Assembly (NCBI GenBank): GCA_903932565.1 | Contig: CAIZGQ010000862.1 | Location: 1-5,703 of the forward strand | Length of the DNA: 5,703 nucleotides | DNA from: an uncultured Hyphomicrobiales bacterium | GTDB taxonomy: Bacteria > Pseudomonadota > Alphaproteobacteria > Rhizobiales > Beijerinckiaceae | Direction of reading: 5' to 3' | Shown: positions 1 to 5,703 of the stretch, one piece after another | How positions within the stretch are numbered: the stretch's first letter is position 1 | Layout of the letters: each line of letters opens with the position of its first letter | Program-made: the position numbers and the translations under genes | The notes under the pieces: generated by a model | The model's database searches: none | What the model was told of the DNA's origin: nothing | The model's input: only the letters and a program-made list of their open reading frames with translations

Positions 1-186
1 CGGATGGTGAGGTTTCGAACCCTTGGCTGCTATCCGCTGACGGGTGCGGTTGAAAGCAACGCCGATACGCTGGACGCCATCATTGCCGAGATGCGCCAGT
101 CGCGCTCGTCAGAACGGCAGGGCCGCATCATCGATCACGATGGCAATGCGTCGATGGAACAAAAGAAGCAGGAAGGCTATTTCTGA
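1..186 (+). CDS. cysD: Sulfate adenylyltransferase subunit 2 (CysD), C-terminal fragment
   Basis: This is the last 61 codons and the TGA stop of CysD; the 5' part lies outside the window. CysD is the catalytic small subunit of ATP sulfurylase (PP-loop/PAPS-reductase fold). It forms APS and pyrophosphate from sulfate and ATP in the cytoplasm, in complex with the GTPase CysN. The visible part matches the conserved CysD C-terminus: the block RFRTLGCYPLTGAVES, then the SERQGR segment with IDHD, and the ending KKQEGYF, which is a hallmark of the family. The stop TGA (184-186) shares its A with the ATG of cysN, so the two are probably translationally coupled, as expected for subunits of one complex. 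Nothing in the fragment looks damaged. Identification is firm; the fragment is partial only because of the window edge. Confidence 0.96.
   Translation, partial: RMVRFRTLGCYPLTGAVESNADTLDAIIAEMRQSRSSERQGRIIDHDGNASMEQKKQEGYF
170..176 (+). promoter_or_regulatory. Ribosome binding site of cysN
   Basis: AGGAAGG lies inside the last codons of cysD, 9 bases before the ATG at 186. It is a good Shine-Dalgarno match and supports 186 as the cysN start, with coupling to cysD through the TGATG overlap. Confidence 0.75.
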
Positions 187-1823
187 TGTCGCTCGTCGCC
201 CCCCTGCAAGCCGATGTCACAGCCGTTATTAACGCTGATGCACGCGTGAGCGCCGCTCCCGCGCAGCATCCCGATCTCTTGCGCTTCATCACCTGCGGCT
301 CGGTTGATGATGGAAAATCAACCCTGATTGGCCGACTTCTTTATGATTCAAAGTCTATCTTTGAAGATCAGATGGAAGCGCTCGACAAGGATTCGCGCAA
401 GTTTGGCACGCAGGGTGCGGAGCTTGATCTTGCTCTCCTCGTGGATGGTTTGGCTGCCGAGCGCGAACAGGGCATTACCATCGATGTAGCGTATCGCTAC
501 TTTGCAACGCCGCGCCGCGCTTTCATCGTGGCTGATACGCCGGGGCATGAACAATACACCCGCAACATGGCGACGGGCGCGTCAACGGCGGAACTTGCGA
601 TCATACTGATTGATGCGCGCAAGGGAATTCTGCCGCAAACACGCCGACATTCCTTCATCGTGTCGATGCTCGGCGTGCGTCACATCGCGGTTGCCATCAA
701 CAAGATGGATCTTGTTGGCTTTGACAAAGCAGTCTTTGACCAAATCTCAGATGATTATCGCGCCCTTGCCGAAAATCTTGGTTTTGAGTCGATCAAATTC
801 TTTCCGCTCTCCGCCCGTGATGGCGACAATGTGGCTGCACCCTCTGCACAGACACCATGGTTTCAAGGCCCGCCCCTGCTGACCTATCTTGAAACGGTGA
901 CCGTCACGTCGGTCTCTTCTGTGGGTGGGGCGCTGCTTCCGGTGCAGTGGGTCAGCCGCCCCAATCTCGATTTCCGTGGCTTTGCCGGAACGCTTGTGCG
1001 CGGAACGCTCAACGTCGGCGACACAATCACCGCCCTGCCCCGCGGCAGCAAAAGCAAGGTCACGCGCATCGTGACCGCCGATGGCAATCTCGCGGAAGCC
1101 AGCGAAGGCCAGGCGATTACGCTGACCCTTGCGGACGAAATCGATGTGTCACGCGGTGATGTGCTTGTGTCTGGCAGCGATGTGCCCGTGCCCGCCCGGC
1201 GTCTAGCCGCGCATCTCCTGTGGACTGGTGATAGGCCACTGGCGTCGGGTGCTGCCTACATTCTCAAGCTTGGCACCACGCTCGCCGATGCGCGCATCGT
1301 TATCGAAAACGCGGTCGACATTCATTCTTACGCGGCGCAGCCAGCCACAACACTCGATATGAACGGCATCGCCACAGCACAGGTGATCCTCGATCGACCG
1401 CTGGTGGCCGTGCCTTATCGCGACAATCGCGATCTTGGCGGCTTTATCCTGATTGATCGCTTCACCAACGAGACGATTGCGTTTGGCCTCGTCGACAGCG
1501 TGCTCGACGATACTGAGCACAGCGCGACAGCCGCGGCTGCCATACCGAGCACCCGACTTGTCGACAGGGCTGGATCATTCCTGCTGGGGAGGCGTGGCGC
1601 CCAGCTCGAAGTGCCCCACCAGGAATGGGCACTTTTGATACTGACGACTCTCGTCTCGGCCCTCGTCGTTTGGGCACTGACAGGCAGTGGACTTCTGGCT
1701 GCCGTGTTCGGCGTCGCCGATCTGATCCTGCGGCCGTTGGTGACGTCTGTGTGGACCAGATTTGCGCGCAGGCAACCCCCTGCGGACACCGGGCCGTTTC
1801 ACGATGATGGCGCGGATATCTGA
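186..1823 (+). CDS. cysN: Sulfate adenylyltransferase subunit 1 (CysN GTPase) with an unusual C-terminal membrane-hairpin tail
   Basis: CysN is the EF-Tu-like GTPase subunit of ATP sulfurylase; GTP hydrolysis drives APS formation by CysD. The 545-residue protein shows all GTPase motifs: P-loop GSVDDGKS at 38-45, a switch-I GIT at 96-98, DTPGH at 117-121, NKMD at 172-175 and an SA(RDG) motif at 209-213. Beta-barrel domains II and III follow to about residue 441. The ATG at 186 overlaps the cysD stop and has a good ribosome binding site. E. coli CysN is about 475 residues. In CysNC/NodQ fusions the extra C-terminus is an APS kinase, but here no second P-loop appears. Instead residues 442-545 hold a linker followed by two hydrophobic segments (about 480-498 and 500-522) and a polar end. 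The enzyme core looks intact. Function is sure for the core; the tail's role is unknown. No separate cysC lies in the window. Confidence 0.95.
   Translation: MSLVAPLQADVTAVINADARVSAAPAQHPDLLRFITCGSVDDGKSTLIGRLLYDSKSIFEDQMEALDKDSRKFGTQGAELDLALLVDGLAAEREQGITIDVAYRYFATPRRAFIVADTPGHEQYTRNMATGASTAELAIILIDARKGILPQTRRHSFIVSMLGVRHIAVAINKMDLVGFDKAVFDQISDDYRALAENLGFESIKFFPLSARDGDNVAAPSAQTPWFQGPPLLTYLETVTVTSVSSVGGALLPVQWVSRPNLDFRGFAGTLVRGTLNVGDTITALPRGSKSKVTRIVTADGNLAEASEGQAITLTLADEIDVSRGDVLVSGSDVPVPARRLAAHLLWTGDRPLASGAAYILKLGTTLADARIVIENAVDIHSYAAQPATTLDMNGIATAQVILDRPLVAVPYRDNRDLGGFILIDRFTNETIAFGLVDSVLDDTEHSATAAAAIPSTRLVDRAGSFLLGRRGAQLEVPHQEWALLILTTLVSALVVWALTGSGLLAAVFGVADLILRPLVTSVWTRFARRQPPADTGPFHDDGADI
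1620..1776 (+). other. Predicted two-helix membrane hairpin at the C-terminus of CysN
   Basis: This encodes CysN residues about 479-530. Two hydrophobic stretches are separated by a TGSG turn at 499-502. Arginines flank both ends (RR at 469-470, and R525, R528, R529), which fits the positive-inside rule for a hairpin with both ends in the cytoplasm. The spacing of a leading Trp, a Thr, a TGS turn, small residues and a Gly-x-x-Asp resembles, from memory, the small membrane domain DUF2061; this resemblance was not tested. The arrangement would tether the sulfurylase to the inner membrane. The second helix contains D512 and R516, so it is less clearly transmembrane than the first. Confidence 0.6.
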
Positions 1824-1856
1824 TCGGCTGTGCTAGTCTTGCCGGGCGCGCGCGGC

Positions 1857-1864
1857 AAGAAAGG
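1857..1864 (+). promoter_or_regulatory. Probable ribosome binding site of the ABC ATPase gene
   Basis: The purine-rich AAGAAAGG ends 7 bases before TTG at 1872. No comparable motif precedes the alternative GTG at 1830. This is the main reason for preferring the TTG start. Confidence 0.5.
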
Positions 1865-1871
1865 CATCAGC

Positions 1872-2663
1872 TTGGCAGAGTTCCAGATCGAGATTGAAGA
1901 CCTCGGGCTCTCTTACGCGGGTGCGGCTTTGGGCGCACAGGCGGATATCCTCAAGGGCATCAACCTCCAATTGGAGACGGGCAGCTTCACAGCGCTCGTT
2001 GGCCGCTCGGGTGCCGGCAAAACCTCGCTCCTGAAGTGCATCAACCGGCTCCATGCGCCAACGCGCGGGCGCATCCTGCTTGGGGGCGAAGACACGAGCG
2101 CTCTCCGGGATTTCGAATTGCGCCGCCGCATTGGCTATGCGTTTCAGGGCGTCGGCTTGTTTCCGCATATGTCGGTCAATGAAAACATCGGGATCACGCC
2201 AAAGCTACTGGGCTGGTCGAAGCCAGATATCGCTGCGCGCGTAGCCGAACTTCTGACATTGGTGGACCTGCCCCAGGATATCGGTATGCGGTCGCCCCGG
2301 GCTCTATCGGGCGGCCAGCAGCAGCGTGTGGGCCTTGCCCGCGCCTTAGCCGCGCGACCGCATGTGATGCTGCTCGATGAGCCCTTCGGTGCGCTCGATC
2401 CCCAAACCCGTGAGACATTGGGCCTGGCCTACCGTGACCTGCATCAACGCCTTGGCCTGACGACGATCATGGTCACCCACGATCTCGAAGAAGCCCTCCT
2501 GCTGTGTGATCGGATTGTTGTGCTCGACAACGGCCATATCCGCTCTCATGCAACACCAGCTGTGCTTGTTGCCAGTGACGACCCGGCTTTGCAGGCCCTG
2601 CTCGACGTGCCCCGTCGTCATGCCGAACGGATGCAGATGCTTCTGCGCTCGGGCGCTCATTAA
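1872..2663 (+). CDS. ABC transporter ATP-binding protein, quaternary-amine/osmoprotectant (OpuC-like) type
   Basis: This is the cytoplasmic ATPase of an importer, which pairs with the permease-binding protein fusion at 3750-5321. From TTG at 1872 the protein has 263 residues. Walker A GRSGAGKT is at 44-51, the Q-loop Gln at 92, the signature LSGGQQQR at 145-152, Walker B VMLLDEPF at 165-172 with catalytic Glu 170, the D-loop ALD next, and the switch His in VTHD at 203. All catalytic residues are present. The pattern (INRLHAPTRGRI, FPHMSVNENI, VTHDLEEAL) fits the glycine betaine/choline/EgtU-type ATPases. It ends soon after the ATPase core, so it lacks the tandem CBS domains that sense ionic strength in OpuA/OpuCA. 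TTG is preferred because it has a purine-rich site upstream and gives a normal ABC N-terminus; a GTG at 1830 would add 14 residues without a recognisable binding site. Co-transcription with cysN is likely (48-base gap). Confidence 0.9.
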   Translation: MAEFQIEIEDLGLSYAGAALGAQADILKGINLQLETGSFTALVGRSGAGKTSLLKCINRLHAPTRGRILLGGEDTSALRDFELRRRIGYAFQGVGLFPHMSVNENIGITPKLLGWSKPDIAARVAELLTLVDLPQDIGMRSPRALSGGQQQRVGLARALAARPHVMLLDEPFGALDPQTRETLGLAYRDLHQRLGLTTIMVTHDLEEALLLCDRIVVLDNGHIRSHATPAVLVASDDPALQALLDVPRRHAERMQMLLRSGAH

Positions 2664-2700
2664 GGCTAAGCTTACGCTTTATTCATTGCCGTCTGCCAGT

Positions 2701-2726
2701 ATGCCCTTGCGCAGTTGCAAGGGTGT
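2701..2726 (+). promoter_or_regulatory. Inverted repeat covering the Shine-Dalgarno site of the hydroxylase gene
   Basis: CCCTTGC (2704-2710) and GCAAGGG (2717-2723) form a perfect 7-bp stem with a 6-base loop GCAGTT. Two G-U pairs and one A-U pair can extend it to 2701 and 2726. The right arm contains AAGGG, the only good Shine-Dalgarno candidate for ATG at 2730 (spacing about 6 bases). When folded, the RNA would hide this site. There is no U-tract after it, so it is not a standard intrinsic terminator. The structure is seen in sequence; a regulatory role is inferred. Confidence 0.5.
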
Positions 2727-2729
2727 GCC

Positions 2730-3731
2730 ATGCAGGATTTTCTTTCGAACGAACTCGCGCAGGTCACGCATGGGGCCCTGCGATTTCTCGATCTGTCCTT
2801 TATCGGGTATCCGCTCCTTGCCTTCCTCAGCCTGTTTGTAACGGGTTATGTGGTGCTTTACCGCCAGCGCGTTGCGCGCGGAAAATCCCTTTCAGTCAGG
2901 CTGTTTCTCAGGGCATTTCTGTCCAAGGGCATGATCTTTCGATCCTCCGGCCGCGTTGATGTCGCGCTCCTCGTGCTGAACAGCACTGTTTTTCCGGTGC
3001 TCTTTGGCTGGATGATGATATCGGGCCAAATCTTCGTGACGCCGACTGTCACGGCACTCACCCACCTCTTGGGGTCCCATGCACCCCCTCAGATAAGTGC
3101 TGGGGCGCAGGCGTTTCTTGCGACTCTCGCGCTCTTTATTGCCTATGAGTTTGGCTATTGGGTCGATCATTATCTCAGCCACCGCATTCCGTTCCTATGG
3201 CATTTCCACAAGGTGCATCACACCGCGACATCGCTCTCCATTGTGACGGTGCACCGCGTTCACCCCATCGATACGGTGGTATTTGGCGGCATTCTTGCGC
3301 TCACCGGCGGGGTCACGGCCGGCTGTCTCGAATGGGCCTTTGCCGCCCCGTTCAATCTGATGGAGATCGGGAGCACCAATCTCTTTTTGTTTGCGGCCAT
3401 GATTGCCTACATCCCGTTGCAGCATTCCGGCGTGTGGCTCGCCTTCACTGGCGCATGGGGGCGCGTGTTTCTGAGTCCGGCACATCATCAATTGCACCAC
3501 GCCAACGATCCTACCCTTTATGGCAGCAACCTTGGCTCGTGCCTGTCCGTGTTCGACTGGATGTTCGGCACGTTGAAAATACCAAGTGCTGAGCCCCAAA
3601 AGCTGACGTTTGGGGTTTCAGCTTCTGATCATCCGCCAGTTGGAATCCTCGATCACGTGGTGCAACCCTTTCTCGATGCCGGCCGGACGACCAGTTCAAC
3701 GGCCCCTGCACCGCTTGCCAAGGCGTCGTGA
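2730..3731 (+). CDS. Sterol desaturase / fatty acid hydroxylase superfamily membrane protein
   Basis: This is a membrane-bound non-haem di-iron oxygenase of the fatty acid hydroxylase superfamily, which hydroxylates or desaturates lipid substrates using O2. From ATG at 2730 it has 333 residues. The histidine clusters are HYLSH at 147-151, HFHKVHH at 158-164, HRVH at 175-178 and HHQLHH at 252-257, together giving the expected metal-ligand set. Hydrophobic segments are near 25-44, 78-101, 125-143, 183-203 and 215-230, with the His boxes on the cytoplasmic side as usual in the family. The ATG is chosen over an in-frame TTG at 2715 because AAGGG sits correctly before it. The gene lies between an ABC ATPase and its permease (66 bases after one, 18 before the other), so it is probably in the same operon. 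Substrate is not identifiable: sterol, hopanoid, carotenoid, ornithine-lipid and alkylglycerol enzymes all share this fold. The C-terminal 25 residues are Ala/Pro/Thr-rich and probably disordered. Confidence 0.88.
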   Translation: MQDFLSNELAQVTHGALRFLDLSFIGYPLLAFLSLFVTGYVVLYRQRVARGKSLSVRLFLRAFLSKGMIFRSSGRVDVALLVLNSTVFPVLFGWMMISGQIFVTPTVTALTHLLGSHAPPQISAGAQAFLATLALFIAYEFGYWVDHYLSHRIPFLWHFHKVHHTATSLSIVTVHRVHPIDTVVFGGILALTGGVTAGCLEWAFAAPFNLMEIGSTNLFLFAAMIAYIPLQHSGVWLAFTGAWGRVFLSPAHHQLHHANDPTLYGSNLGSCLSVFDWMFGTLKIPSAEPQKLTFGVSASDHPPVGILDHVVQPFLDAGRTTSSTAPAPLAKAS

Positions 3732-3736
3732 AGCAC

Positions 3737-3754
3737 GGCATGCTTTTGCATGTC
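3737..3754 (+). promoter_or_regulatory. Inverted repeat enclosing the start codon of the permease gene
   Basis: GGCATGC (3737-3743) can pair with GCATGTC (3748-3754) across a TTTT loop, giving 7 pairs including one G-U. The ATG at 3750-3752 lies wholly in the right arm. There is no clear Shine-Dalgarno motif before this ATG, and the in-frame stop TGA at 3729-3731 leaves no other usual upstream start. Initiation may depend on ribosomes terminating at the hydroxylase stop, 18 bases upstream, and melting the stem. The pairing is seen; the coupling is inferred. Confidence 0.4.
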
Positions 3755-5321
3755 TTCCTTTTGGTCAGCCTTAGATCTTCTGCCGGACTATCTCTCGCAG
3801 CACGTCATCCTGTCGGCCACAGCACTCCTGTTTGGTGTGTTGATTGGCGGACCTTTGGCGATTGTCTGTGCGCAGCATGTACGCTGGCGCGGACCTTTGC
3901 TTCTGGCGGCAAGCCTGATCCAGACGATTCCGGGCCTCGCCCTGCTCGCGCTGTTTTATCCGCTACTGCTGGCACTCTCGAATGTGCTCAAACCAGCCAT
4001 CGGATTGAGCCTTCCGGCATTGGGCTTTCTGCCGGCCGTGTTGGCGCTGACGCTCTATGCCGTGCTGCCGATCTTGCGCAACGGCGTCACGGGACTGCTG
4101 TCGGTTGATCCCGCCGTGATCGAGGCGGCCAAGGGTGTCGGCATGACACGCGGCCAGATGTTCTGGCAGGTCGAACTGCCCCTGGCCGCCCCGGTCTTCA
4201 TGGCGGGCATCCGCACGTCGGCCGTCTGGACAATTGGCGCTGCCACGCTCGCCACGCCCGTCGGGCAAACAAGTCTGGGCAATTACATCTTCTCCGGTCT
4301 GCAGCTCGAAAACTGGCTTTACGTGCTTTTTGGCTGCGCGGCATCTGCCGGACTGGCGCTTTTGACGGACATCTGTTTAGGCCTGACCGAGGCGGGGCTT
4401 GCGCAGCGTCGGCCGATGCAAACCGGGTTTGGTCTGGCGATTATTTGCATTGGCGTGGCATGCGCGGCGGGCACGGTCGTTGCCGCGCGGCACCAGTCTG
4501 GCACAGGGGTCGCTGACAAGCCCTATGTGATCGGCGCGAAGAATTTTGCCGAGCAGTTCATCCTGGCCGAAGTGATTGCGGACCGGCTGAAACAGGCGGG
4601 CGCGAAAACCACCATGCGGGACGGGCTGGGATCGGCCATCGCATTCCGGGCGCTCAGCGCAAACGATATCGACGTTTATGTCGATTATTCCGGCACGCTG
4701 TGGGCGAATGTTCTGGAGCGCACGGACCATCCGCCACGCGCCGAGATGCTGAGCCAATTGGGCGCGGCGTTGAAATCGCGCTTTGGCGTGCGGCTGCTGG
4801 GCACGCTGGGATTTGAAAACGCCTATGGCCTGATGATGAAAAAGACGCGAGCCAAAGCACTCGGCATCACGAGCCTGCAGGATCTCGCTGCTCATGCGAG
4901 TGAGCTGGCCTTGGGGTCGGACCTCGAATTTCTGCACCGGCCGGAATGGGAGAGTTTGCGCACCGGTTACGGCCTGAACTTTCGCCGCCTCGTCTCTTAC
5001 GATCCAACCTTCATGTATCGGGCTCTGGCGCAGGACGATGTTGACGTCATTTCCGGATTTACGAGCGATGGACGCATTGCGGCGAACGATCTGATCGTTC
5101 TGGCAGACCCGCGCGGGGCCCTGCCACTTTATGATGCGCTGATGCTCGTCGCGCCCCGACGTGCGGGGGATGCGATACTGGAACATGCTTTGCGTCCGCT
5201 CATCGACCGGATCCATGCCGATGCCATGCGGCAGGCAAACCTGCTCGTGGACCGGGATGAGGAAAAGAACACACCCCGCGAGGCGGCCCAGGGGATCATC
5301 GATCTTTTAAAGAGGCCGTGA
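3750..5321 (+). CDS. Fused ABC permease and substrate-binding protein, quaternary-amine (OpuC/EgtU-like) family
   Basis: This 523-residue protein combines the membrane channel and the ligand receptor of an importer. Residues 1-215 are a BPD-type permease with hydrophobic segments near 18-40, 48-75, 88-108, 146-166 and 190-210. The EAA coupling loop is at 125-144 (EAA, Gly 131, then VELP), where the ATPase docks. A further hydrophobic segment at 225-247 leads out of the membrane. Residues 258-521 are a type-II binding domain of the OpuAC/OpuBC family: GAKNFAEQFILAE at 262-274, GLGSAIAFRAL at 292-302, DVYVDYSGT at 308-316, YDPTFMYRAL at 418-427 and DVISGFTSDGRI at 432-443. Such fusions are known in EgtU, OpuF and ChoS systems, where the receptor is tethered to the channel. 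Together with the ATPase at 1872-2663 the importer is complete. Known ligands of the family are glycine betaine, choline, carnitine, bile acids and ergothioneine; the sequence does not decide between them. Confidence 0.92.
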   Translation: MSSFWSALDLLPDYLSQHVILSATALLFGVLIGGPLAIVCAQHVRWRGPLLLAASLIQTIPGLALLALFYPLLLALSNVLKPAIGLSLPALGFLPAVLALTLYAVLPILRNGVTGLLSVDPAVIEAAKGVGMTRGQMFWQVELPLAAPVFMAGIRTSAVWTIGAATLATPVGQTSLGNYIFSGLQLENWLYVLFGCAASAGLALLTDICLGLTEAGLAQRRPMQTGFGLAIICIGVACAAGTVVAARHQSGTGVADKPYVIGAKNFAEQFILAEVIADRLKQAGAKTTMRDGLGSAIAFRALSANDIDVYVDYSGTLWANVLERTDHPPRAEMLSQLGAALKSRFGVRLLGTLGFENAYGLMMKKTRAKALGITSLQDLAAHASELALGSDLEFLHRPEWESLRTGYGLNFRRLVSYDPTFMYRALAQDDVDVISGFTSDGRIAANDLIVLADPRGALPLYDALMLVAPRRAGDAILEHALRPLIDRIHADAMRQANLLVDRDEEKNTPREAAQGIIDLLKRP

Positions 5322-5446
5322 ACCGTGGGCTCTTAGGGGTGCTGAGGGATCAGCGGGCCAGCGACACGAAACGTCTCAGAACGAACCGAGGGCTTTACAA
5401 GGAGAGCCCGGTGCAAGGTTGCCGAGCTAGCTTGATAGCAACGTAA
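5322..5446. other. Non-coding stretch between convergent gene ends, with stem-loops
   Basis: No convincing gene lies here. It separates the permease stop from the stop of the small minus-strand gene, so both transcripts should end in or near it. Stem-loops seen are GCTGA/TCAGC with a GGGA tetraloop at 5341-5354, a longer hairpin at 5385-5412, and GTTGC/GCAAC at 5418-5442 around the palindrome AGCTAGCT. None is followed by a run of T on either strand, so no standard intrinsic terminator can be called. Confidence 0.5.
5385..5412. terminator. Possible bidirectional terminator-like hairpin (weak)
   Basis: GGGCTTT (5390-5396) pairs with AGAGCCC (5403-5409), with one G-U, around a 6-base loop. After a two-base bulge, ACC (5385-5387) pairs with GGT (5410-5412). 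It lies between convergent genes, where a shared terminator is expected. It lacks a U-tract on either side, so a role in RNA-end protection or Rho-linked termination is as likely as intrinsic termination. Confidence 0.25.
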
Positions 5447-5668
5447 TCAGGCTGCATTTTCCTGGTGGAATTCGAAGGCCAGGCTGTCCCGGATATGGGC
5501 TGCAGCTGCGGCCTCGAGCAGATCGGCCAGATTCTGGCGCAGATCTTCAAGTGTGCGAACCTTTTCGTCATCTGACAGATGCGAAAGGCTGTCCGGAATC
5601 CGGATGTATTCCCGCCGCGGATCGATCGAGAACTCATGTGAACCAAAATTCAGTTTTTTAAGAACCAT
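5447..5668 (-). CDS. Small hypothetical protein, 73 residues
   Basis: I do not recognise this protein. It begins at ATG (5668-5666 on the minus strand) and ends with TGA at 5449-5447. The sequence looks protein-like: a basic start MVLKKLNFGS, a short probable beta stretch with IDPRREYIRIP, then a likely helix with many charged residues (DDEKVRTLEDLRQNLADLLEAAAAAHIRDSLAFEF). It has no signal peptide, membrane segment or Cys. An in-frame TAG four codons upstream supports this start as the first ATG. The ribosome binding site is weak: only GGA about 12 bases before the start. It is convergent with the transporter operon and so is probably regulated separately. A small regulator or antitoxin-like protein is possible, but there is no motif to support either. 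Overlapping frames on the same strand are less protein-like. Confidence 0.55.
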   Translation of the reverse strand: MVLKKLNFGSHEFSIDPRREYIRIPDSLSHLSDDEKVRTLEDLRQNLADLLEAAAAAHIRDSLAFEFHQENAA

Positions 5669-5703
5669 AGCTATTATCTATCCAGCAAGAGGCGGAACTA
5701 ATC

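Noticed and set aside
1548..1823. The CysN tail as a degraded APS kinase domain
   Set aside because: There is no P-loop or other CysC motif, it is much shorter than an APS kinase domain (about 200 residues), and it is hydrophobic in a pattern that fits membrane helices.
1830..1871. GTG at 1830 as the start of the ABC ATPase, adding 14 residues
   Set aside because: No ribosome binding motif precedes it, and the extra residues do not fit the usual ABC N-terminus. TTG at 1872 has AAGAAAGG at a good distance. It stays a possible alternative.
2715..2729. TTG at 2715 as the start of the hydroxylase
   Set aside because: It would place the start inside the hairpin loop and arm and use no ribosome binding site; ATG 2730 has AAGGG at proper spacing.
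3195..3599. A minus-strand open frame of 134 codons within the hydroxylase gene
   Set aside because: It lies opposite the histidine-box region of a conserved enzyme and has no supporting motif or ribosome binding site.
3728..4108. A plus-strand open frame of 126 codons starting with GTG at 3728
   Set aside because: It overlaps the permease in another frame, while the permease frame shows clear family motifs. The protein is low-complexity and unlike any family.
4377..5216. A 279-codon open frame on the minus strand inside the permease-receptor gene
   Set aside because: It is antisense to a strongly conserved binding domain, shows no recognisable motif, and is Arg/Gln/His-rich as expected for the reverse of a GC-rich gene.
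5341..5354. GCTGA/TCAGC hairpin as an intrinsic terminator of the operon
   Set aside because: The stem is only 5 bp and no run of T follows, so it is reported only as a stem-loop.

Overview
The window reads as alphaproteobacterial chromosomal DNA. This rests on the style of the CysD and CysN sequences, a fairly GC-rich composition and tight gene packing with short or overlapping junctions; the genus cannot be fixed from sequence alone. Almost everything lies on the plus strand in what looks like one transcription unit of five genes, followed by a short non-coding stretch and one small gene on the minus strand.

Layout: (1) positions 1-186 hold the C-terminal 61 codons of cysD, the small subunit of ATP sulfurylase. 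(2) cysN (186-1823), its GTPase subunit, shares one base with the cysD stop codon. This CysN has no APS-kinase (CysC) domain; it carries an extra C-terminal tail of about 90 residues with a predicted two-helix membrane hairpin. (3) An ABC ATPase of the quaternary-amine/osmoprotectant (OpuC-like) type follows, probably from a TTG at 1872. (4) A membrane di-iron fatty-acid-hydroxylase/sterol-desaturase family protein (2730-3731) comes next. (5) A fused permease plus substrate-binding protein (3750-5321) completes the ABC importer. (6) Positions 5322-5446 contain stem-loops without U-tracts and no gene. (7) A 73-residue protein of unknown function is encoded on the minus strand (5668-5447).

How the genes may work together: CysD and CysN make adenosine 5'-phosphosulfate from sulfate and ATP, the entry step of sulfate assimilation. 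The ATPase and the permease-binding protein fusion together form a complete importer of the betaine/choline/ergothioneine class. The membrane hydroxylase lies between the two importer genes, which suggests co-expression and perhaps a shared substrate or membrane context. The link to sulfate activation is by position only, but it makes a sulfur-containing betaine such as ergothioneine one candidate ligand.

The least ordinary points are the membrane-hairpin tail on CysN, the hydroxylase inserted inside the transporter cluster, and two inverted repeats that cover translation-initiation sites of the hydroxylase and permease genes. No RNA gene, mobile element, CRISPR array or origin was seen.
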